Below, piece by piece: positions 8,056 through 17,062 of a stretch of DNA of 49,020 bases. Origin of the DNA: Lactiplantibacillus paraplantarum. Lineage in GTDB: Bacteria; Bacillota; Bacilli; Lactobacillales; Lactobacillaceae. Location: contig NZ_CP032747.1 of assembly GCF_003641145.1 (NCBI RefSeq), positions 1 through 49,020 of the forward strand, written 5' to 3'. The notes beneath the pieces were generated by a model. That model was not told the DNA's origin and did not search any database. It saw only the letters and a program-made list of their open reading frames with translations. A program made the translations under genes and the position numbers. The number at the start of each line of letters is the position of its first letter. Within the stretch, counting starts at the first letter, position 1.

Positions 8056-9821
8056 TGAATTATGCAGCAATTTATCACCGACCCGAAAGTGAAATGGCGT
8101 TCTTATATGATGCCAAAACGATGCGTATTCGCTTACGAACAGCAAAGGATGATGTAGAGAAAGTAGAACTTCTTCACGGTGATCCCTATAGTTTACGGAG
8201 CCTTGCTGGAATTAGGCCGCCGTTTTATACTCAACCAACAGCGATGAAGAAAATCTTGAGTGATGATCTATTTGATTACTGGCAAATTGCTGTTACAGAA
8301 CCCAAGAAACGGTTAGCATACGCCTTTACAATCATAGGAGTAGATGGTACGCATATTATTTATACTGATCGTGGTTTCATTGATCCTGATGATAAGAAAC
8401 AGTTGGAGGACATGAATACTTACTTCCGAATGCCCTTCTTCCAAGAAATTGATGCCTTTTATGCTCCTGAGTGGGTCAAGAAAACAATTTGGTATCAGAT
8501 TTTTCCTGAAAGATTTGCTAACGGTGATAAGACAAACGATCCTGCTAGTACAAAAGCATGGGATCCAGATACTAGGCCTGGACGGCAAGACTTTTACGGT
8601 GGTGACCTTCAAGGAGTACTTGACCACCTCGATCATCTACAGAAGCTAGGAGTTAATGGAATTTACTTTAATCCGCTATTTAAGGCACCGTCAAATCATA
8701 AATACGATACGGAAGACTATTACCAAATTGATCCTCATTTTGGTGATGCTAGGCTTTTCAAAAAAGTCGTTAGGGAGGCTCATAAAAGAGGAATCCGGGT
8801 GATGCTTGATGCAGTCTTTAACCACATTGGCGATAAGTCGCCGCAGTGGCAAGATGTCCTCAAAAACGGTAAGGATTCAAGGTACAGTGGCTGGTTTCAC
8901 ATAAATAAGTTTCCAGCTACTTATACCCAGACGGATAATTTTGAGTTTACACCAGATGCAACATATGACACGTTTGACTATACGCCTCATATGCCAAAAT
9001 TGAATACAGCTAGTCAAGAAGTTCAAGACTACCTGTTAGGAATTGCAAAGTATTGGGTAGAGAATTTTGATATCGATGCTTGGCGATTAGATGTTGCAAA
9101 TGAGATTGACCACCACTTCTGGCGGCGGTTCCACCAAGAAATGGTTGCCCTGAAACCGGATTTTTATATTCTTGGTGAGATTTGGCACACTTCACAGGCT
9201 TGGCTTAATGGGGATGAATTTAGTGGGGTTATGAATTACAGCTATACTACGGCGATTTTGCACCACTTCATTAATCATGAACTGAGCAGTAATCAGATGA
9301 TTGAACAGTTGAGCACGCAACTGATGAAGTATCGTGATCAAACTAATCAGATGATGTTTAATGTTCTTGATTCACACGATACAGCACGGATAATGACTCT
9401 AGCCCATAATAATGTTGACCTAGTTCAACAGACCTTTGCATTTACTTTTCTGCAGCCTGGTGTCCCATCCATTTATTATGGAACCGAATACGGAATGACT
9501 GGTGAAAATGATCCTGACTGTCGTAAACCGATGAACTGGCACCCCGATGGTAAGGCAAAGCAAATTTTTGCCTTCTTCCAGCAGTTAAACGAGTTACGTC
9601 GCCAAAACTGGCAATTACTTTCTGAGGGGGAATTAAGCTTACAGGTACTTAAAAACGGCTTGATTGAGGTTCGACGACAGTTTAATGGCCGTGAACTGGT
9701 TGGACTGTTTAATACAAGCAATCAAACTGTTACAATTGATGGTAACGGACAAGAAGTCCTCAGTCAAAATTATGAGGGTCGACAGCTTACTCAGGATGGT
9801 TTCTTAATTTATCGGAAATAA
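8055..9821 (+). CDS. Neopullulanase/maltogenic amylase-type GH13 enzyme
   Basis: A 588-residue intracellular alpha-glycosidase without a signal peptide. Residues 1-125 form the N-terminal domain typical of cyclomaltodextrinase, neopullulanase and maltogenic amylase (GH13_20). The barrel follows from VKKTIWYQIFPERFANGD. Catalytic residues are Asp346 (DAWRLDVANE), Glu375 (LGEIWH) and Asp442 (DSHDTAR). Their spacing of 29 and 67 matches the neopullulanase subfamily exactly, for example TVAII (325/354/421). It would hydrolyse maltodextrins or cyclodextrins to maltose and glucose, feeding maltose phosphorylase. The start overlaps malT by one base, and AAGGAG in the end of malT serves as ribosome binding site. 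A hairpin after the stop may end or attenuate the transcript. Confidence 0.88.
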   Translation: MNYAAIYHRPESEMAFLYDAKTMRIRLRTAKDDVEKVELLHGDPYSLRSLAGIRPPFYTQPTAMKKILSDDLFDYWQIAVTEPKKRLAYAFTIIGVDGTHIIYTDRGFIDPDDKKQLEDMNTYFRMPFFQEIDAFYAPEWVKKTIWYQIFPERFANGDKTNDPASTKAWDPDTRPGRQDFYGGDLQGVLDHLDHLQKLGVNGIYFNPLFKAPSNHKYDTEDYYQIDPHFGDARLFKKVVREAHKRGIRVMLDAVFNHIGDKSPQWQDVLKNGKDSRYSGWFHINKFPATYTQTDNFEFTPDATYDTFDYTPHMPKLNTASQEVQDYLLGIAKYWVENFDIDAWRLDVANEIDHHFWRRFHQEMVALKPDFYILGEIWHTSQAWLNGDEFSGVMNYSYTTAILHHFINHELSSNQMIEQLSTQLMKYRDQTNQMMFNVLDSHDTARIMTLAHNNVDLVQQTFAFTFLQPGVPSIYYGTEYGMTGENDPDCRKPMNWHPDGKAKQIFAFFQQLNELRRQNWQLLSEGELSLQVLKNGLIEVRRQFNGRELVGLFNTSNQTVTIDGNGQEVLSQNYEGRQLTQDGFLIYRK

Positions 9822-9826
9822 AACTA

Positions 9827-9861
9827 GAGGCTGAGAAGAAACTTTGTTTTTTCTCAGCCTC
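9827..9861. terminator. Perfect 11-bp hairpin at the operon join
   Basis: GAGGCTGAGAA (9827-9837) pairs perfectly with TTCTCAGCCTC (9851-9861) around a 13-nt loop that contains the T run. There is no T tract after the stem, so it may act as a processing or attenuation hairpin rather than a strong terminator. Homology to the second permease begins at its right edge, so this is also the recombination join. Confidence 0.5.
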
Positions 9862-10386
9862 TGGACCTACTCAGCCGGCGCGATTGCCAGCAACGTTTAG
9901 AACACTACCAATGCCGCTTCTTCAGGCTATCAAGCTGCCGGTAACTGGTACGGTGTCTTAGCTGCCGTTCAATCAATCGCTGCGGTTATCTGGTCATATG
10001 TCTTGGCTAAAATGCCAAACAACCACCACAAGTTGGGCTACTCAATTAGTTTGGCCCTTGGTGCAGTTGGATTTATCTCCGTATTCTTCATTCACACTCA
10101 ATACATTTTGATTCTGTCATTTATCTTAGTTGGAATGGCTTGGGCATCGATGAACACCTACCCATTAACCATGGTTACCAACACCTTGTCTGGTGAACAT
10201 ATGGGGACTTATCTTGGCCTGTTCAACGGTTCAATCTGTCTGCCACAAATTGTTGCCTCACTTGCCAGCTTCGGCTTATTCCCATTATTGGGTAACGCAC
10301 AGCCTAACATGTTCCTGTTAGCTGGGATCATCATGGCCCTTGGTGCAGCCTCAGTTGGATTCATTAAAGAAACTGATAAAGCTTAG
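9859..10386 (+). pseudogene. malT: 5'-truncated second maltose permease with internal stop
   Basis: In frame, 9859 onward reads LWTYSAGAIASNV, then TAG (9898-9900), then NTTNAASSGYQAAGNWYGVL and on to KETDKA. This aligns along its length with the C-terminal 40% of the intact permease upstream (LWTYGTGTVAKNIW, then HTTNAASAAYQAAGNWFGVL). The TAG stands where that protein has Trp, consistent with a TGG-to-TAG change. The first ~250 residues are missing. The remnant is richer in GC than the upstream malT and matches malP in style, so it is probably the original permease of the malP operon. The open part from ATG 10003 has no ribosome binding site and would encode only the last four or so membrane segments. 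Confidence 0.9.
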
Positions 10387-10401
10387 AAAGGATGTTAACT
10401 T

Positions 10402-12660
10402 ATGAAAAGAACTTTTGAAGTCGCTCCTTGGAATATTGTGACCCACGACTTTAACCCGGAAGACAAACGACTCCAGGAATCCATGACCAGCTTGGGAAAT
10501 GGATACATGGGGATGCGTGGCTTCTTCGAAGAAGACTACAGCGATGACACCCTCAACGGGATTTACCTCGGTGGTGTCTGGTATCCGGACAAGACCCGGG
10601 TTGGCTGGTGGAAGAACGGTTATCCCGATTACTTCGGCAAGGTTGTCAACGCCGTTAATTTCATTAAAATGCACGTTAAGATTAATGGCGAAGTCATTGA
10701 CCTAGCGAAAGACCAGTTCAGCGATTTCGAGCTCAACCTTGATATGAAAAAGGCTTTGTTAACCCGCTCATTTACGGTAACCAAGGGTGATGACAAAGTA
10801 GCTGTCAAATTTGAACGTTTCTTGAGCGTTGCCCAGCAGGAACTGTCCGTTCAGCGGGTGACTGTCCAAAACGTTGGCTCAAATAAAGTGGACCTCGTGA
10901 TTGATTCTGCAATCGACGGCGACGTTAAGAACGAGGATGCCAACTACGACGAACGTTTCTGGGAAGTTCTCTCAACTGAGCAGGGAACTGATTCGGGCAA
11001 CGTCTTAGCCGAAACGACCCCTAATCCATTTGGGACGCCACGGTTTACTTCGGGAATGGAAATGCGCAATGTCACTGACTTGACTGCTGAAAAAGTAGCT
11101 CAACCCAGTGAAAAAGAAGTGGTCAACGAATTCTTCGGTGTCTTGGCACCCAACGAATCCGCTCAACTTGAAAAGCGCGTGATCGTTGTGACCTCACGGG
11201 ATTACGACACTCAAGCCGCTTTAACCGATGCCATGCATCGATTAAGTGACCAAGTTGCCGGCCAATCATACGATGATTTGCTGACGGCTCACGAGCAAGT
11301 TTGGGCCGACCGCTGGAACAAATCCGACATTGTCATTGATGGGGATACCGAAGCCCAGCAAGGAATTCGGTTCAACTTATTCCAGCTGTTCTCAACCTAC
11401 TATGGTGAAGATTCACGTTTGAACATCGGCCCGAAAGGCTTCACTGGCGAGAAGTACGGTGGTGCAACCTACTGGGATACCGAGGCCTTCGCAGTGCCCG
11501 TCTACTTGGGCATTACCGATCCTAAGGTAACCCGCAACCTCTTGATGTATCGTTACAAGCAGTTGGACGGTGCGTACCATAACGCCAAACAGCAGGGACT
11601 CAAGGGTGCCCTGTTCCCAATGGTCACTTTTGACGGAATCGAGTGTCATAATGAATGGGAAATTACTTTTGAGGAAATTCACCGAAATGGCGATATTGCT
11701 TTTGCCATTTACAATTACACCCGTTACACTGGCGACACTTCGTATGTTCTAAACGAAGGTTCAAAAGTCTTGACCGAAATTTCCCGTTTCTGGGCAGACC
11801 GGGTTCACTACAGCCAGCGAAACAAGAATTACATGATTCATGGCGTGACTGGCCCTGATGAGTATGAAAACAACGTTGATAATAACTGGTATACCAACAT
11901 TCTGGCCCAGTGGACGTTGAAATACACGCTTCAGATTATTAAGGAAGTTTCACCCGAACAAGCTAAGAAGCTGAATGTTAGTGAAGATGAAAAGAAGCAT
12001 TGGCAAGACATTGTCGACAACATGTATCTGCCATATGACAAAGATCTCAACATCTTCGTTCAACACGATGGCTTCCTCGATAAAGATCTCAAGCCGGTAT
12101 CAGAAATTCCTGCAGATCAATTACCATTGAACCAGAACTGGTCATGGGACAAGATTTTGCGCTCCCCTTACATTAAGCAGGGGGATGTACTGCAGGGTAT
12201 CTGGGACTTCATTGATGACTTTACACCGGAACAGAAGAAATCCAACTTTGATTTCTATGAGCAATACACCGTGCATGAGTCAAGCTTGTCACCTGCCATT
12301 TACTCCGTGTTGGCTGCTGACCTTCACTATGAAGAAAAAGCCGTTGAACTTTATGAACGAACAGCACGACTTGATCTGGACAACTACAACAACGATACTG
12401 TTGATGGCCTGCACATTACGGCGATGACCGGCGGCTGGATTGCGGTGGTTCAAGGATTCGCTGGGATGCGGGTTCGCGACGGCAAGTTGCATTACGCACC
12501 ATTCCTGCCGAAGAAATGGTCACACTATTCATTTAGACAAGTCTTCCGTGATCGTTTAATTGAAGTCGACGTTGATCAGGATGGTTCCCACTTCAAGTTA
12601 ATTGATGGCGAACCAATTACGATTGATGTTGCCGGTAAGCCTGTTGAATTGAGTAAGTAA
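10402..12660 (+). CDS. malP: Maltose phosphorylase (GH65)
   Basis: A 752-residue enzyme that converts maltose and phosphate to beta-glucose 1-phosphate and glucose in the cytoplasm, saving ATP compared with hydrolysis. It has the full GH65 architecture: an N-terminal beta-sandwich to about residue 260, a linker, an (alpha/alpha)6 catalytic barrel and a short C-terminal sheet. The catalytic acid is Glu487 in HGVTGPDEYENNVDNN, the same position reported for Lactobacillus brevis maltose phosphorylase. The length is normal for the family. GAAAGGATG precedes the start by about 7 bases. It is more GC-rich than its neighbours on both sides. galM and pgmB downstream complete the pathway from beta-glucose 1-phosphate to glucose 6-phosphate. 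Confidence 0.95.
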   Translation: MKRTFEVAPWNIVTHDFNPEDKRLQESMTSLGNGYMGMRGFFEEDYSDDTLNGIYLGGVWYPDKTRVGWWKNGYPDYFGKVVNAVNFIKMHVKINGEVIDLAKDQFSDFELNLDMKKALLTRSFTVTKGDDKVAVKFERFLSVAQQELSVQRVTVQNVGSNKVDLVIDSAIDGDVKNEDANYDERFWEVLSTEQGTDSGNVLAETTPNPFGTPRFTSGMEMRNVTDLTAEKVAQPSEKEVVNEFFGVLAPNESAQLEKRVIVVTSRDYDTQAALTDAMHRLSDQVAGQSYDDLLTAHEQVWADRWNKSDIVIDGDTEAQQGIRFNLFQLFSTYYGEDSRLNIGPKGFTGEKYGGATYWDTEAFAVPVYLGITDPKVTRNLLMYRYKQLDGAYHNAKQQGLKGALFPMVTFDGIECHNEWEITFEEIHRNGDIAFAIYNYTRYTGDTSYVLNEGSKVLTEISRFWADRVHYSQRNKNYMIHGVTGPDEYENNVDNNWYTNILAQWTLKYTLQIIKEVSPEQAKKLNVSEDEKKHWQDIVDNMYLPYDKDLNIFVQHDGFLDKDLKPVSEIPADQLPLNQNWSWDKILRSPYIKQGDVLQGIWDFIDDFTPEQKKSNFDFYEQYTVHESSLSPAIYSVLAADLHYEEKAVELYERTARLDLDNYNNDTVDGLHITAMTGGWIAVVQGFAGMRVRDGKLHYAPFLPKKWSHYSFRQVFRDRLIEVDVDQDGSHFKLIDGEPITIDVAGKPVELSK

Positions 12661-12671
12661 TAAGCATGATG

Positions 12672-12691
12672 ATGAGCGAGGAATCGCTCAT
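12672..12691 (+). promoter_or_regulatory. Small intercistronic hairpin
   Basis: ATGAGCGA (12672-12679) pairs with TCGCTCAT (12684-12691) around a 4-nt loop between malP and galM. A short T-rich run follows. It may partly terminate or stabilise the malP message; the ribosome binding site of galM lies beyond it. Confidence 0.5.
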
Positions 12692-12716
12692 TTGCTGTAT
12701 AGCAGGAAAGGATATC

Positions 12717-13700
12717 ATGAAAGTAGTGGAGAAGGATTTTGGGCAATTACCTGACGGAAAAGTCGTGACGGCGTTTACCCTAGAAAATATCAAGCACACA
12801 CAGATTACTGCAATTTCATACGGGGCAACTTGGCAATCGTTTTCCGTTGAACGTGATGGTGTCAAACAAGAATTGTTAGTCCAATTTGATGATTTAGCCG
12901 CGTATTTAGATAATCCATTCCATTTTGGAAATACAATTGGTCGTGTTGGTGGTCGTCTATCAAAAACTGATTATGATATTAATGGGGCACATTTTACATT
13001 AACGCCAAATGATCATGGCAATGTTTTACACTCTGGCATTAATGGCTTTGATGCGGTTAATTGGCACGGTGAAGCAAGAAATTTGGGTACAGCGGCGGAA
13101 ATTAATTTCACACGTACTTTTGATGATGAATTCGCCGGACAATTAGCTGCCCAAGTGACCTATCGATTGGACGATGAAGATCGTTTAGACATTATATTTA
13201 GTGGCGTTTCAACCGAGAATACATTGTTCAATCCAATGACGCATGTCTACTTTAATTTAGTTGGTAAGGATCAAGATATCAGTCAGCATAAATTACAAAT
13301 TGCATCACGTCAACATCTTGAAGTTGATAATCACATGATTCCAACCGGTAACGTGATTGATAATCAAAATACAAAATTTGATTTTGCACATTTGCATGCC
13401 TTGGGACAAGAGCATTACGATGATGCTTGGGTATTAGATCCCAGCCGTCAAGGGGAGGGAGTAGGACTAACTTCACCCGATGAAAGTTTGACCTTGACAG
13501 TGGATTCAGATCGCAATGGTGTGGTTGTATTCACTGCCAATCCTGACGATAGCAGTGACATTAAAACAGCGCTTGCTATTGAGATGCAGACCTTGCCTGA
13601 TGCGGTTAATCATGAAGGCTTTGGTGATATTGTTTTGCCAGCAAATGAAACAAAAACATATACTGTAACTTACCAAATTAAAAAAAGCGAGGATAAATAA
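12717..13700 (+). CDS. galM: Aldose 1-epimerase (mutarotase)
   Basis: A 327-residue GalM-type epimerase interconverting alpha and beta anomers of glucose or maltose. Visible family landmarks are GNTIGRVGGRL near residue 75, the NDHGNVLHSG segment with an active-site His, HVYFNLVG with the second His, and EMQTLPDAVNHEGF, whose Glu is the expected general base. I chose the ATG at 12717, with AGGAAAGG just upstream, over the in-frame start at 12666, which precedes the hairpin and has no ribosome binding site. In maltose phosphorylase operons this enzyme balances the anomers made by MalP with those used by glucokinase. Its sequence is AT-richer than malP, suggesting that galM-pgmB came from another donor. 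Confidence 0.9.
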   Translation: MKVVEKDFGQLPDGKVVTAFTLENIKHTQITAISYGATWQSFSVERDGVKQELLVQFDDLAAYLDNPFHFGNTIGRVGGRLSKTDYDINGAHFTLTPNDHGNVLHSGINGFDAVNWHGEARNLGTAAEINFTRTFDDEFAGQLAAQVTYRLDDEDRLDIIFSGVSTENTLFNPMTHVYFNLVGKDQDISQHKLQIASRQHLEVDNHMIPTGNVIDNQNTKFDFAHLHALGQEHYDDAWVLDPSRQGEGVGLTSPDESLTLTVDSDRNGVVVFTANPDDSSDIKTALAIEMQTLPDAVNHEGFGDIVLPANETKTYTVTYQIKKSEDK

Positions 13701-13702
13701 AA

Positions 13703-14374
13703 ATGGCTAAATTTTCAGATATTAAAGGTTTTGCCTTTGATTTAGATGGCGTTATTGCTGACACGGCGCGCTTTCATGGTGAAGCTTGGCATCAAATAGC
13801 TGATGAGGTTGGCACAACTTGGACACCAGAATTGGCTGAAGGTTTGAAGGGCATCAGTCGCATGGCTTCCTTGCAAATGATTTTGGATGCTGGGGATCAT
13901 GCCGATGATTTTTCTCAAGCAGATAAAGAAGCATTAGCAGAAAAGAAAAATCATAATTATCAACAACTCATTTCAACATTGACTGAAGATGATATTTTGC
14001 CTGGCATGAAAGATTTCATTCAATCAGCTAAGGCAGCTGGCTATACAATGTCGGTGGCATCAGCTTCTAAAAACGCACCAATGATTCTAGATCATTTGGG
14101 ATTGACCGAATATTTTGTTGGCATTGTTGATCCCGCCACTTTGACAAAGGGGAAACCTGATCCTGAAATCTTCGTTCGTGCTGCGGAAGTCTTACATTTA
14201 GATCCAGAAAATGTCATTGGATTAGAAGATTCAGCTGCTGGAATTTCCTCAATCAATGGCGCAGGTGAAACATCACTAGCAGTTGGTATTTCAGATGTGT
14301 TGTCAGGAGCGGATCTGAATTTTGAGTCTACTTCAGAAGTGACATTAGCAAATATTGAAGCTAAAATGCAATAG
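13703..14374 (+). CDS. pgmB: Beta-phosphoglucomutase
   Basis: A 223-residue HAD-superfamily enzyme that converts beta-glucose 1-phosphate from MalP to glucose 6-phosphate. The nucleophile motif FAFDLDGVIADTA places Asp13 and Asp15 at the active site. Further motifs are SVASASKN (motif II Ser), TKGKPDPEIF (motif III Lys) and GLEDSAAGI (motif IV acidic pair), all in the beta-PGM arrangement, with a helical cap between residues 20 and 90. The ATG is only 2 bases after galM, with GCGAGG inside the galM end acting as ribosome binding site, so the two are translationally coupled. It is the last gene of the operon and is followed by a strong terminator. Confidence 0.93.
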   Translation: MAKFSDIKGFAFDLDGVIADTARFHGEAWHQIADEVGTTWTPELAEGLKGISRMASLQMILDAGDHADDFSQADKEALAEKKNHNYQQLISTLTEDDILPGMKDFIQSAKAAGYTMSVASASKNAPMILDHLGLTEYFVGIVDPATLTKGKPDPEIFVRAAEVLHLDPENVIGLEDSAAGISSINGAGETSLAVGISDVLSGADLNFESTSEVTLANIEAKMQ

Positions 14375-14381
14375 ATAACTA

Positions 14382-14419
14382 AAAAGAGTGTCAGTACATA
14401 AAAACACTGACACTCTTTT
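14382..14419. terminator. Bidirectional terminator after pgmB
   Basis: 14382-14395 and 14406-14419 form a perfect 14-bp stem with a 10-nt loop, an A run before and a T run after. It ends the mal operon and also faces the decayed regulator gene on the other strand. Confidence 0.9.
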
Positions 14420-14425
14420 GTTGTT

Positions 14426-14778
14426 TTAATTAACATTTGCCACCGTATTGCCCTGCTTGAGTGTGATATCGGTAAAAGTTACGGTATGCGTTGTTGTATG
14501 TGATCAACGAGAGCCGTAATAGCTAATTCATCCATCTGTGTAAATTTTTACTGCACAGGTGCTAAAATAGGACGTGCTAATTGGGTTAATTCTGTCCAAT
14601 CGATGATCACAATTGATAGATTCTCAGAGACAGAAATGCCAACACCTTTTGCACCATTTAGTAATCGAATACTGCTGATGTCTGCTGAGCCAATTGCAGT
14701 CGTGAAAGGTTGAGGATTCCCAAATATTTTGGAAGCATACTGATATTTAGTAACCACAGAAAACATCACAGGAAGCAT
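14426..14778 (-). pseudogene. malR: Decayed LacI-family regulator, probably malR
   Basis: The minus strand encodes the C-terminal third of a LacI-type sugar-binding repressor in pieces. A first stretch, GAKGVGISVSENLSIVIIDWTE, resembles the usual G-x-x-IPEDLSIVGFDN element. It is followed by LTQLARPILAPVQ, an in-frame TAA, and KFTQMDELAITALVDHIQQR, as in LacI-family ends. After a frame change comes VTFTDITLKQGNTVANVN and a stop. The N-terminal DNA-binding part is missing, replaced at 14784 by an IS256 fragment. Its place next to a maltose operon with LacI-type operators suggests it was the operon's repressor. The family call rests on recalled sequence patterns. Confidence 0.65.
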
Positions 14779-14783
14779 TCCCC

Positions 14784-14915
14784 ATGAATGAACTTACCAC
14801 AGAAATTATCGCTGCACTATCCCAAAAGCAAGATTTGGACGAAGTTTTTCGTCACCACCTCGAAATTGCAACAGAACCACTAAAGGTATTGAGGAATTCA
14901 CCCATATCTTTTTAG
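14784..14915 (+). pseudogene. N-terminal fragment of an IS256-family transposase
   Basis: A 43-codon open stretch beginning MNELTTEIIAALSQKQDLDE then VFRHHLEIATEPL. This is the characteristic start of IS256-type transposases of lactic acid bacteria. The family protein is about 390-400 residues, so about 90% is missing, and the sequence diverges after residue 33. It abuts the truncated LacI-family gene, so this element probably caused that truncation. Confidence 0.75.
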
Positions 14916-15580
14916 AAAATATCAATTAAGAATTTGAATGAAATATGTTCCAACTATGCAATGCAGGCTGTACGATATTGATTATCTAACGACATCCAGA
15001 TAACTCTAAACAAAAAATTTAAATATGAGTCTTAGGCCATTAGGGCATACCTTATTGGCTTTACTTGGCTGTATGAACTGATGCCACCTGCAATAGTTCA
15101 GTAGGATTGTCCAAATTAGGCGATATTTATCAAACAGTATGCAAGCTAATTTTGTGTTTGGAGATGGTAAAGGTTTGATATACATGCTGCTGTCACCACA
15201 CATAGGGCACCAGCCCCGAATAGCCAGATTCAGTTCCAGGTCTGCCGGACCCAAGACGACGAGCAGGGTTGTTGCAATAATCACCACGAAAGAAGGTTGC
15301 CAAGTTTTTGACAAGCATCAACGCCGCAATAAAGACGGTAAGCTAACCGTAACGCCAAAAGCTGATAAAACCGCGGAGTATGCTGGTAACCCAGCAAAAC
15401 CAACGATGCCAGCGCCTAAGCCAACGGTTACTAAAGTAGTTAAGCTGATCCAGACTGATCATCACCAAACTTAATTTAATCGATTGGTGGCTTGGTTCAA
15501 ATAATTGCTAGTTTTAGGGTTCAGCACGTATACTAATGGTGTTGAGAAATGACTACTGGCCAATAATGGGAGGAATCAAC
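14916..15580. other. Degenerate intergenic region
   Basis: No intact gene is supported. The minus strand around 15340-15470 reads as a hydrophobic stretch (LTTLVTVGLGAGIVGFAGLP) that could be a membrane-protein remnant, and 15006-15314 continues hydrophobic in another frame, but stops and frame changes break it. I cannot assign a family. Confidence 0.35.
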
Positions 15581-15877
15581 ATGGCTGATAATGTGTTAAT
15601 GGCCTATCATATTGTGCATGATCCCGAAGAACGGGCGAAACATGTTTTAAACACCAAAAAATTGTATAAGTGGCGGATTACTGAAAAGACGAAGGGCACC
15701 CCGGTAGTTGGTAATGTGGCATTAGTCCAAACCCAGTTTGCGAAGCGCACCCCAGTTATGATTTATGCGACGAAGGAAGTTGCCAATGATTTAAGCGACT
15801 TACAACCAGTTAAAGTCTTTACCAACAATCGTGATAAAGAGACGGTTAATCAAACGTTTGATGACCTGATGAAATAA
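15581..15877 (+). CDS. DUF5839-like small protein
   Basis: A 98-residue cytoplasmic protein whose sequence (LMAYHIVHDPEERAKHVLNT, then LYKWRITEKTKGTPVVGNVA) matches my memory of the DUF5839 family, found mainly on lactobacillus plasmids and of unknown function. The mix of strands with conserved basic and aromatic residues suggests a compact nucleic-acid-binding or regulatory domain, but this is not established. I chose the ATG at 15581, with GGGAGG about 7 bases upstream, over an earlier in-frame TTG at 15536. It has its own strong terminator and stands alone between relics and an ISLpl1 copy. Confidence 0.7.
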   Translation: MADNVLMAYHIVHDPEERAKHVLNTKKLYKWRITEKTKGTPVVGNVALVQTQFAKRTPVMIYATKEVANDLSDLQPVKVFTNNRDKETVNQTFDDLMK

Positions 15878-15880
15878 CTT

Positions 15881-15926
15881 AACGGCCCAAGCCAACGTGA
15901 TTCACTTTACGTTGGCTTGGGCCGTT
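15881..15926. terminator. Terminator after the DUF5839 gene
   Basis: 15881-15898 and 15909-15926 form a perfect 18-bp GC-rich stem with a 10-nt loop. The T-rich tail is weak (CCTTTAATT), but the stem is very stable. Confidence 0.8.
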
Positions 15927-15952
15927 CCTTTAATTAAGAAAAGTAATTAATT

Positions 15953-16995
15953 GGTAGATTGCAAATTTAATCCGAATTTTTGGACAAATTTGTCAGCATA
16001 ACCTGATACGGTGTTTGCCAGTCGAGTATTTTAAGCGGTCGCTGGTTAATTTGGAGTAACGTCGTCGTTAAATCTTGAGCACTAATGTGCTCAAAACGAG
16101 TCCCTTTAGGATAAAAATAACGTCAATTCCGATTAAAGCGTTCATTACTACCACGTTCAGCTGGCGTATAAGCATGGCAGTAATAGGTTTTAATACCGTA
16201 TTGTGCTTCAAGTGATACTAGCCCACTAAACTCAGTGCCACGGTCCACAGTAAAGCTGTGCACCGGACCATTAAAAGTGGTTAGGAACTTAGTTAGTGCT
16301 TCATTAACAGTCGCTGTCGTCCGATCTTTTAACCGGTATGCCCAAAGGAACCGTGATTTGCGATCGATTAAAGTTAATAAAACTGCCTTACTATGCCCAC
16401 GAGGACCAACGACTGTATCTAGTTCAAAATCGCCGATGCGCTTACGTTGATTAATCATCATGGGATGCTGTTCAATTGATCGCCCCAAAGATTGATTATA
16501 TTTGGATCGTTGGTCAACGTTACGCCGTTGGCGTACGCCATGTTCAGGTAGATCATTCAAGGAGAAACCAATTCTCCCCTGATTTAGCCAATTATAAATA
16601 GATTTAGTAGCTAGTTTAAATTCGTGAGCAATCATTCCTGGTGACCAGCTTAGACGTAAATGGTTGAGAATTTTTTGCTTTAACTCATCGCTCAGCTTAG
16701 TTTTCCGACCACATCGTGATCGCTTGTATTCGGCATCTGTTTGTGCTAATTCAGCCTGATAAGGTTGACATCGAGATAATTCATAAGAAATTGTTGACGG
16801 TGATCGGTTCAGCCGAACGCCCATTTGGATATTGGACAGCCCTAGTTCACAAAAGGTTTCGATTTTAATTCGTTCGGAATAGGTTATACTAGACAAAAGA
16901 TCAGCTCCTAAAAGATGGGTTTGTGGTAAACACCATTTTAAAGGAAGCTGATCTTTTTTGTCCGAACAGCGTTCGGATTAATTTTACAATCTACC
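15953..16995 (-). mobile_element. ISLpl1-like IS30 element, copy 1 (inactive)
   Basis: 1043 bp bounded by GGTAGATTG and CAATCTACC, near-identical to the copy at 46281-47323 but in the opposite orientation. The length and the encoded protein agree with what I recall of ISLpl1 of Lactiplantibacillus plantarum. The flanks (ATT on the left, AAT on the right) are not an identical target duplication. Confidence 0.85.
15967..16896 (-). pseudogene. ISLpl1-type IS30 transposase with premature stop
   Basis: The gene is colinear over 309 codons with the intact copy at 46380-47309 but stops after codon 257. The sequence reads FNRN followed by TGA, where the other copy has FNRH followed by TTA (Leu), so one T-to-G change created the stop. 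The truncation removes about 51 residues beyond the catalytic Glu region (AERGSNERFNR). The DDE residues are present but the C-terminal end is lost. The stop at 15967-15969 of the full-length frame is still intact, showing that the decay is recent. The start is a TTG within a hairpin, as in the other copy. Confidence 0.9.
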
Positions 16996-17062
16996 AATAC
17001 CCAACTGCTCTACGTGATCAAAACAATAATTTTCTAATCAGTGACTAGGGTCCGTCTTAAAA

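Noticed and set aside
10003..10386. Small complete membrane protein upstream of malP
   Set aside because: It aligns with the C-terminal part of MalT and is preceded by in-frame homologous sequence beyond a stop codon, so it is the tail of a pseudogene.
15139..15474. Plus-strand 111-residue gene with a Lys/Pro-rich C-terminus
   Set aside because: It has no ribosome binding site and no family resemblance, and overlaps opposite-strand hydrophobic stretches that look like a decayed membrane protein. Treated as degenerate sequence.
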